A stretch of DNA of 64,000 nucleotides from JBCBKL01 sp963922565 (lineage in GTDB: Bacteria; Pseudomonadota; Alphaproteobacteria; Rhodobacterales; Rhodobacteraceae), in assembly GCA_963922565.1 (NCBI GenBank), contig CAWUIQ010000008.1:1-64000 (forward strand), read 5' to 3'. The translations under genes were made by a program, and so were the position numbers. Positions 58,495 to 64,000 of the stretch are shown here, one piece after another (positions within the stretch are counted from its first letter, which is position 1; each line of letters opens with the position of its first letter). A model generated the notes under the pieces. That model was given only the letters and a program-made list of their open reading frames with translations. It had not been told where the DNA came from and made no database searches.

Positions 58495-59106
58495 ATGGAC
58501 GACGTCAACGAACGCCACAATGCCAAGATGAAAAAGATCAAGGCGGCCCGCGACAAGATGATGGAGACCAAGACCGGGGAAAAAGGCCTGATCATGGTTC
58601 ATACCGGGCCGGGCAAGGGAAAGTCCTCGTCGGGTTTCGGCATGATCATGCGCTGCATTTCACACGGGATGCCCTGCGCCGTCGTTCAGTTCATCAAGGG
58701 CAACTGGGACACGGGCGAAAAGACGTTCTTGCGCGAGCGTTTTGCTGACGAATGCCGGTTTTTCGTTTCGGGAGAAGGATTTACGTGGGAAACCCAGGAC
58801 CGCGAGCGGGACATTGCTGCGGCCGAGAATGGTTGGCGGATCGCCAAAGAGCAGATCTTGGACCCTGAGATCCAGTTCGTCCTGCTTGACGAAATCAACA
58901 TCGCGCTGCGCTATGATTATCTCGATATCGACGAGGTGGTGGACTTTCTCCTGACCCAAAAGCCGCCCATGACCCATGTCTGCCTGACAGGTCGCAACGC
59001 CAAGCCGGAATTGATCGAGGCCGCGGATCTGGTCACGGAGATGACGCTGGTCAAACACCCGTTCAAGGATCTGGGGGTAAAGGCGCAGAAAGGCGTGGAG
59101 TTTTGA
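58495..59106 (+). CDS. cobO: Cob(I)yrinic acid a,c-diamide adenosyltransferase
   Basis: Transfers the adenosyl group of ATP to cobalt(I) corrinoid. 203 residues from the ATG at 58495, which follows CGGAGGA; upstream in-frame starts lack a site. Walker-like HTGPGKGKSSS near residue 36, VVQFIKGNWDTGEK and LLDEINIALRYDYL are CobO/BtuR features. It begins the plus-strand group cobO, membrane protein, cobQ. Confidence 0.95.
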   Translation: MDDVNERHNAKMKKIKAARDKMMETKTGEKGLIMVHTGPGKGKSSSGFGMIMRCISHGMPCAVVQFIKGNWDTGEKTFLRERFADECRFFVSGEGFTWETQDRERDIAAAENGWRIAKEQILDPEIQFVLLDEINIALRYDYLDIDEVVDFLLTQKPPMTHVCLTGRNAKPELIEAADLVTEMTLVKHPFKDLGVKAQKGVEF

Positions 59107-59125
59107 ATGGCCGTGGGTGCCTAGC

Positions 59126-59590
59126 ATGATGGTTGGCCATCTTCCTGCAGGTTATCTGGCGTCAGTGGCAGCGCGCCATCTTGGAGTTGCCCCGGCTGTC
59201 GCAACTGGCATTCTTATCGGCGCGGTGGTTCCGGATCTTGATATGCTTTGGTTCGCACTGGTCGATGGGGGGCGCGTCCATCATCACACCTATCTGACAC
59301 ATCGTCCCGCCGTTTGGGTCGCGGTAGCCGTCCTTGGTCTGGCGATCCGCTCGCGAATGGTGATTGGTATCGGCGCTGGCGGCGTGCTGCATATGATCCT
59401 TGATACTATTGTTGGTGCGATTGGTTGGGCATGGCCTATGTCCGATCAGTCAACGACGCTGGTTGTTGTCCCTGCCACGCAGCCACATTGGATCTTGTCC
59501 TTTCTGCTCCACTGGACATTTGCGGTGGAGCTCGCGCTTTGCACTGTTGCCTTGTTGGTCTTCCTGTCGAGGCGGCGAGTACGCGCATGA
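59126..59590 (+). CDS. YdjM-like membrane protein (LexA-binding, inner membrane-associated putative hydrolase family)
   Basis: 154 residues from the ATG at 59126 (59129 also possible; a GTG at 59117 is in frame). Four hydrophobic helices. Conserved polar motifs GHLPAGY, VVPDLDML, HHHTYLTHRP and LHMILDTI, matching the PF04307 pattern of histidines and aspartates at the membrane face. Function is unknown in this family. It sits between cobO and cobQ and overlaps cobQ by ATGA, so it is translated with the cobalamin enzymes. Confidence 0.75.
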   Translation: MMVGHLPAGYLASVAARHLGVAPAVATGILIGAVVPDLDMLWFALVDGGRVHHHTYLTHRPAVWVAVAVLGLAIRSRMVIGIGAGGVLHMILDTIVGAIGWAWPMSDQSTTLVVVPATQPHWILSFLLHWTFAVELALCTVALLVFLSRRRVRA

Positions 59591-61032
59591 CCAAAGCCCT
59601 CATGATCCAGGGCACCGGCTCCAATGTTGGCAAGTCGATGCTGGTCGCTGGTCTTTGCCGAGCCGCCAAGCGTCGGGGTCTTTCGGTCGCTCCGTTCAAG
59701 CCTCAGAACATGTCGAACAACGCCGCTGTCACCTCGGACGGGGGTGAGATTGGCAGGGCGCAGGCTCTGCAGGCGATGGCGTGCGGGTTGCAGCCCCATA
59801 CCGACATGAACCCGGTCTTGCTGAAACCCGAAAGCGAGGTCGGATCGCAAGTCGTTGTTCAGGGCAAGCGGCTGACGACGGTCCGGGCCGCTGAATACGC
59901 CAGGCTGAAACCGCAGCTTCTGGATGCAGTGCTCGAGAGCTTCAACCGGCTCAACGCGGCCCATGACCTTGTCATCGTCGAAGGAGCGGGAAGCCCGGCA
60001 GAGATCAACCTGAGGGCCGGGGACATCGCCAATATGGGCTTTGCGCAGGCGGCGAACCTGCCCGTCATCCTGTGCGGCGATATTGATCGGGGCGGTGTCA
60101 TTGCGCAAATCGTCGGGACGCAAGCGGTGATCAATGCGGCAGATCGTGATCTCGTAAAAGGATTTATCATCAATAAGTTTCGCGGCGATCCTAAACTTTT
60201 TGATGAAGGCTATCAGGAAATTGAGACGCGAACCGGGTGGCCCGGCTTTGGCGTTGTCCCGTGGTTCGATGAAGCTTGGCGGCTGCCCGCCGAAGATGCG
60301 CTGGATATCCCGTCGGGCTCTCGAACTGAGGGGCTTCATATCGTCTGCCTCCGCCTCTCGCGCATCGCCAATTTCGATGACCTTGATCCGCTGGCCCAAG
60401 AACCGGGTGTGCGCCTGACCATGCTGTCTGCGGGCCAATCGATCCCGGGGGATGCCGATGTGGTCATCATTCCGGGCAGCAAGTCCACGCGGGGAGATCT
60501 GGCTTTCTTGCGGCGGCAGGGCTGGGACATTGATCTGACTGCCCATGTCCGTCGGGGCGGGCACGTTCTGGGGATTTGCGGCGGATATCAGATGCTCGGG
60601 ACCCATGTCGCTGATCCAGAAGGGATCGAAGGGTCGGCGGGCGCGGATCCCGGCCTCGGCCTGCTGGATGTGCAAACGACGATGACGGGTGACAAGCGCC
60701 TGACCGAGGTGGACGCCACGCATGTCCCAAGCGGCGCGGCGTTCAAGGGCTATGAGATCCACATCGGTCGAACCGAGGGGTCTGACTGCGTCCGGCCCTT
60801 CGCGCGTGTCGGTGCGGCGGACGACGGCGCGATTGATCAGAGTGGCCGTGTCGCAGGCAGCTACTTGCACGGCATGTTCCGGGATGACGGGTTCCGAAAG
60901 GCGTGGCTTGCCGGGTTCGGCGTGTCACAGTCGGTCGACTACAGCGGAACGGTCGAGCGTGTGTTGGATGGACTCGCGGACCACCTGGAGCGGCATCTCG
61001 ATATCGAAGGCCTGTTGGAGCTCGCCCGGTGA
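59587..61032 (+). CDS. cobQ: Cobyric acid synthase
   Basis: Amidates carboxylates b, d, e and g of adenosylcobyrinic a,c-diamide. 481 residues from the ATG at 59587. N-terminal ATPase: MIQGTGSNVGKSMLVAGL, FKPQNMSNNAAVT, VIVEGAGSPAEINLR. C-terminal glutamine amidotransferase: the Cys in LGICGGYQMLG and GSYLHGMFRDD. The frame is open further upstream but overlaps the membrane protein gene. Confidence 0.96.
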   Translation: MTKALMIQGTGSNVGKSMLVAGLCRAAKRRGLSVAPFKPQNMSNNAAVTSDGGEIGRAQALQAMACGLQPHTDMNPVLLKPESEVGSQVVVQGKRLTTVRAAEYARLKPQLLDAVLESFNRLNAAHDLVIVEGAGSPAEINLRAGDIANMGFAQAANLPVILCGDIDRGGVIAQIVGTQAVINAADRDLVKGFIINKFRGDPKLFDEGYQEIETRTGWPGFGVVPWFDEAWRLPAEDALDIPSGSRTEGLHIVCLRLSRIANFDDLDPLAQEPGVRLTMLSAGQSIPGDADVVIIPGSKSTRGDLAFLRRQGWDIDLTAHVRRGGHVLGICGGYQMLGTHVADPEGIEGSAGADPGLGLLDVQTTMTGDKRLTEVDATHVPSGAAFKGYEIHIGRTEGSDCVRPFARVGAADDGAIDQSGRVAGSYLHGMFRDDGFRKAWLAGFGVSQSVDYSGTVERVLDGLADHLERHLDIEGLLELAR

Positions 61033-61042
61033 TCCAACGTCG

Positions 61043-61070
61043 CTGGCGTTCGTTCCACGCCCGGCGCCAG
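61043..61070. terminator. Inverted repeat between convergent cobQ and Tat-protein genes
   Basis: CTGGCG (61043-61048) and CGCCAG (61065-61070) are inverted around a 16-base loop in the 43-base gap between two convergent stops. It could end transcription from both sides, but there is no T-run and the stem is short. Confidence 0.3.
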
Positions 61071-61075
61071 ATTTG

Positions 61076-61489
61076 CTAGGCCAGCGGATAGCCCGGGATG
61101 CAGCCCACTTCGTACGGTTCCGGGAAGTTGATGTACGAGATCGGCTCGTTCGGATCGGTGCGCAACATGGCATCCGAACCAAGGATGAAGGCCGTCAGCG
61201 CCTCTCTGCGCAGTCTTTCTGGGCCGTCCACCTGATCGACCAGCATCAGCCCGACCGCGCCGAGACGCCCGAACACCCGATGCTTAAGCGCGTTCCATTG
61301 CGGTCTGCTGGTCCGGAAATCCGCAACGAAGCGGTTCAGATCACTCTCCGACAGCCGAAGCGGGGCGAAATGGTCGCGCAATGCCGCCTTAATGAACGCG
61401 TCGGGATTGGTCAGAAAGGTGCCGAACAAAGCCCCAGCAACCGCCAGAGAGGCGCCGCCCAGCAGAGTTGATCGCCTGGTCAGTCGCAT
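61076..61489 (-). CDS. Tat-exported small protein, probable partner of the GMC flavoprotein
   Basis: 137 residues starting MRLTRRSTLLGGASLAVAGA, a twin-arginine signal with RRSTLLG and a hydrophobic stretch. The rest is likely helical and ends YINFPEPYEVGCIPGYPLA. Small Tat-signal subunits of this size accompany membrane-bound GMC dehydrogenases (gluconate 2-dehydrogenase subunit 3, fructose and sorbitol dehydrogenases) and carry the folded flavoprotein through the Tat system. It follows the GMC gene by five bases, which supports that role. Confidence 0.75.
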   Translation of the reverse strand: MRLTRRSTLLGGASLAVAGALFGTFLTNPDAFIKAALRDHFAPLRLSESDLNRFVADFRTSRPQWNALKHRVFGRLGAVGLMLVDQVDGPERLRREALTAFILGSDAMLRTDPNEPISYINFPEPYEVGCIPGYPLA

Positions 61490-61494
61490 TCTCT

Positions 61495-62931
61495 CTACCC
61501 CTCCACGCCGCCAAAGACCCGGTCGGCGCTGCGCAGGGACAGGGCCGCCAAGGTAAGGGTCGGATTTGATGGGGAGCCAGTCACGAAACTCGATCCCCCC
61601 AAGACAAACAGGTTGCGAACCCGGTGGTGTATGAGTTCAGGATCAACCACCGAGGTTTCCGGGTCGCGGCCCATCCGGGCGGTCCCGAGGATGTGCGCCT
61701 CGTCCGATGTGTGGTGCAGCCGGTAATCCTCGGCCGGAAGATGGGAAAAGAGCTCCTGGTAAAGGGCCTCCGCTTCGGCCAACCCGGTTTCGAGCTGCTC
61801 GCTCCGACGCTCTGTGATGGCGACGGGCCGGTCGGGATCGGATGCCGATATCTCAACGCGGTTTTCGTAAAGCGGCAGATCTTCGAAAATCAGCTTGAAC
61901 CTCGCCACTTCGGACCAACGCCCGTTGTCAAGCCTGGGGCGTGCCCGGTTCCAACCTTCCAAAAGAGCGGCTGACCGGCGATCGCGGTGCGGGCCGTCAT
62001 AGAACATGTAGCCCTGACCGGTAATCACCGTGCTGCCATCAAAGTTCTGGAGCCCGTCGAGATTAACCGTGGCTTCGACCGCTGCCTGCTCGTGCAAGTA
62101 ATGCCCGAGCGCCGCGTCATCATAGCCGGATCGCAATAGCAGGTGCGCGTTGAAGATCGCGTTGGCGCCCAGTGCAACGATGTCGCCGCGCACCTCTTGT
62201 TCCTCGCCGTCGGTCCGGTAGCGCACGCCTTTCGCCATGTCCGCTTCGGTGATGACTTCAACGGCCATCGCATCGGTCAGAACTGTCACGCGGCTATCCG
62301 AATAGACATGGTCGAAGCCGTTGGAGATCGTGAACTTGGCGTCAACCGGGCAAAGCGAGCAAAGCGCGTTGGCGCAACATGCCGAACGAGAGGCCGTACC
62401 GCTGCGGGATCGCGCGGTGGCCTGAGCCACGTAAAGATCCCCATACGCATCGGCAAGGCGGCGATCCACGGCGGAAAACGCGTGCGCCTCGTCGGGATAT
62501 GGCGCGTCCATGGGATAGGGTGGATTGGCCGGACCCGAGATCGCCATCACCTCTTCGGCCTGGGTATAGTAGGGGGCCAGATCCTCATAGCTGATGGGCC
62601 AATCATCGGCGACGCCGTAGAGGCTTTGCATCTGGAAATCGGATGGCAGGAACCGCGGGGTGCACCCCCACCAGCAATTCGAGCCGCCGCCGAACCCGAC
62701 CGAAAACCTCCATTGCTTTCGCACCGCACCGGCGAGATCGATCAGGTTGGTGTCGTAAAGCGGACGCTTGGGCAGGGCGGCAATCTGCGCCTCGCGGTCC
62801 ATGAGCGGACCGCGCTCAAGCACAAGAACCCGCGCGTCCGGCCCAGCGTGGCGAAGGTACCGGTCCACAAAGAACGACGTCGCAAAACCAGAGCCGACCG
62901 CGATAAGCGAATATGTCTCGGTGTGTTTCAA
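61495..62931 (-). CDS. GMC-family FAD oxidoreductase
   Basis: 478 residues. N-terminal FAD motif LIAVGSGFATSFFVDRYL, then the GMC signature region VGFGGGSNCWWGCTPRFLP. A cysteine-rich patch CCANALCSLCPVDAKF is at about residues 184-199, seen in the branch of GMC dehydrogenases that pass electrons to partner proteins. C-terminal GTARMGRDPETSVVDPEL and GSSFVTGSPSNPTLTLAAL hold the active-site region. No signal peptide of its own, fitting export with the downstream Tat-bearing partner. Substrate is unknown. Confidence 0.85.
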   Translation of the reverse strand: MKHTETYSLIAVGSGFATSFFVDRYLRHAGPDARVLVLERGPLMDREAQIAALPKRPLYDTNLIDLAGAVRKQWRFSVGFGGGSNCWWGCTPRFLPSDFQMQSLYGVADDWPISYEDLAPYYTQAEEVMAISGPANPPYPMDAPYPDEAHAFSAVDRRLADAYGDLYVAQATARSRSGTASRSACCANALCSLCPVDAKFTISNGFDHVYSDSRVTVLTDAMAVEVITEADMAKGVRYRTDGEEQEVRGDIVALGANAIFNAHLLLRSGYDDAALGHYLHEQAAVEATVNLDGLQNFDGSTVITGQGYMFYDGPHRDRRSAALLEGWNRARPRLDNGRWSEVARFKLIFEDLPLYENRVEISASDPDRPVAITERRSEQLETGLAEAEALYQELFSHLPAEDYRLHHTSDEAHILGTARMGRDPETSVVDPELIHHRVRNLFVLGGSSFVTGSPSNPTLTLAALSLRSADRVFGGVEG

Positions 62932-62946
62932 ATCTCGATCCCGCGC

Positions 62947-64000
62947 CTAGTGCGTGCAGACTTTTGGACGGTCGTAGTCAATGGGCTTGAACACCAGATA
63001 CTTACGCAGCCAGCGTGGCGTTTCGAGATACGTGTTGTTCCAATTCGGGCCGGTCTGGGCCGGCTGGCCGTTATAGAGCACATCCACCACCAGATCCGGT
63101 CGAGCCGAAATCATCGCGTCGAACTGGTACTTGACCCACGTGCGATCCTTGCCAACCCAGCGTTCGTTGAACGCCTCATCATTCGACCCGACAATCTTGA
63201 TCGTTTCGTTCTGATAATTTGCCGCGAACGGCAATTGGCCGGTCAGCAGGTGATTGGTCTGATTATCCTCGGTGTGAAGGTTCGAGAACATCGCGATGGA
63301 CGACTCGGTCTTCAGGCCGAGATAGGGGCTTGCCCCATTCAAGAAAAACGCGATTGGGAGGATGGCAAGCCAGCGCGGGCGAATGGCGAAATCCCACATT
63401 GGATCGTTCTTTTCCCGCCACGGCGTGAATGCCAGTGCAAAGACATAGAATGTCAGCGCATAGAAAGAGAAGAACCAGACGAAACCCTCGTGGGTCGGTG
63501 CGCCGGGCCGCCAATCAGAATGCGCGAGCGCCGCAACGATCCCGGCAAAGAGGCTGAGGACCAGAACAAGCCGCCCGATGCTGTTTGCCCGCTCTTGTGA
63601 GCCGAACCAGTCAGCCGCCGCCTTTGACGCTGAATTCAGCGTCGCGGCCGGCAGGAACATCGCATACATCACCAGGACGATGGTCGAGAAATCCTTGTAG
63701 AACGCATAGCCGGTCCATCCGATAATGATGTGGAAAGGCACGCCAATCGCGATCCCGATCAGCTTGTAGCGGGGCGAGAACAGCAGGATCATCGCTGTGG
63801 CTTCGATGATGAAGGTGGCGTAGATTGCTGCGTAGCGGCCCAGCATCCAGTCCTGCAGGCCAAAGTCCCCGGCAAGCGTTACGTATAGAACGACCGCGCA
63901 ACTGACCTCCGGATGCAGGAAGTCAGCATTGATCTTGTGGTAGATACCCCAGAAATACAGAACCGCGAGCAACCAGCGCCCGGGTCCGGCAATGACCTTG
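62947..64000 (-). CDS. Multi-pass membrane protein, HTTM (vitamin K carboxylase-like) type, 5'-truncated at the window edge
   Basis: The frame stays open to base 64000, so the N-terminus lies outside. About 350 residues are visible: six or so membrane helices with KINADFLHPEVSCAV, FHIIIGWTGYAFYKDFS and WFFSFYALTFYVFALAF, then a soluble C-terminus with ERWVGKDRTWVKYQFDAMI and ending in DRPKVCTH. The pattern resembles horizontally transferred transmembrane (HTTM) proteins, which I judge likely but not certain. It ends 15 bases before the GMC gene, so the three genes form one minus-strand unit. Confidence 0.6.
   Translation of the reverse strand, partial: KVIAGPGRWLLAVLYFWGIYHKINADFLHPEVSCAVVLYVTLAGDFGLQDWMLGRYAAIYATFIIEATAMILLFSPRYKLIGIAIGVPFHIIIGWTGYAFYKDFSTIVLVMYAMFLPAATLNSASKAAADWFGSQERANSIGRLVLVLSLFAGIVAALAHSDWRPGAPTHEGFVWFFSFYALTFYVFALAFTPWREKNDPMWDFAIRPRWLAILPIAFFLNGASPYLGLKTESSIAMFSNLHTEDNQTNHLLTGQLPFAANYQNETIKIVGSNDEAFNERWVGKDRTWVKYQFDAMISARPDLVVDVLYNGQPAQTGPNWNNTYLETPRWLRKYLVFKPIDYDRPKVCTH

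Noticed and set aside
62143..63600. 485-codon plus-strand frame across the GMC and membrane protein genes
   Set aside because: Spans two convincing minus-strand genes and their gap; composition is that of reversed coding sequence.
1..64000. CRISPR arrays, tRNA or rRNA genes, insertion sequences, phage attachment sites
   Set aside because: I saw no regularly spaced repeats, no cloverleaf or rRNA-like segments, and no transposase or integrase coding sequence in either strand.

Overview
The window reads as a chromosomal segment of a GC-rich alphaproteobacterium, most likely Rhodobacteraceae (Roseobacter/Rhodobacter group). I infer this from the gene repertoire: an aglEFGAK alpha-glucoside operon with its LacI-type regulator, an alphaproteobacterial urease operon, tripartite tricarboxylate transporters, and the aerobic late-cobalt corrin pathway (CobG, CobF, CobN). 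No sequence search was possible. I found no rRNA, tRNA, insertion sequence, prophage or CRISPR array. Genes are tightly packed, many joined by 4-base ATGA or 1-base TGATG overlaps.

Layout: 1-1583 is the 3' part of an isoquinoline 1-oxidoreductase-type molybdenum hydroxylase subunit. 1602-7184 (minus strand) is a complete urease operon, ureD-A-B-(100-aa protein)-C-E-F-G. 7251-14843 is the alpha-glucoside system: repressor aglR divergent from aglE-F-G-A-K, with a palindromic operator on each side of the divergent region. 14917-20114 is the outer-membrane assembly pair tamA-tamB, followed by a lone divergent GAPDH paralogue. 21171-34158 looks like a regulated tricarboxylate (tricarballylate or aconitate type) catabolic locus: tcuAB, a GntR-type regulator, an AbrB-family membrane protein, a D-2-hydroxyacid dehydrogenase, a PrpF-family isomerase, an isocitrate/isopropylmalate dehydrogenase-like enzyme, a fused TctA-TctB permease, TctC, and the TctD/TctE two-component system.

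34106-42358 (minus strand) is one compact operon with no assignment I recognise. An NMT1/THI5-type ABC importer is followed by a cytosine-deaminase-like amidohydrolase, an FAD-linked oxidase, two flavodoxin-fold NAD(P)H oxidoreductases, a 2-oxoglutarate/Fe(II) oxygenase and a creatininase-family amidase. It resembles a catabolic pathway for a small N-heterocycle and is the best candidate here for an undescribed system. 42570-61032 holds most of the aerobic cobalamin pathway (cobF, a CbiM-like permease, cobA, B, M, E, L, K, J, I, H, G, N, W, a DUF1636 protein, cobO, cobQ), with two cobalamin riboswitches on the minus strand. cobK lies on the opposite strand inside the cob gene run; its start codon overlaps that of cobL and its 3' end overlaps cobJ. 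61076-64000 carries a Tat-signal small protein, a GMC-type flavoprotein and a partial multi-pass membrane protein.

Recurring themes are uptake operons with their own local regulators, strong hairpins between a binding-protein gene and the following permease gene (agl and tct), and compaction strong enough that genes on opposite strands share start or stop codon bases.
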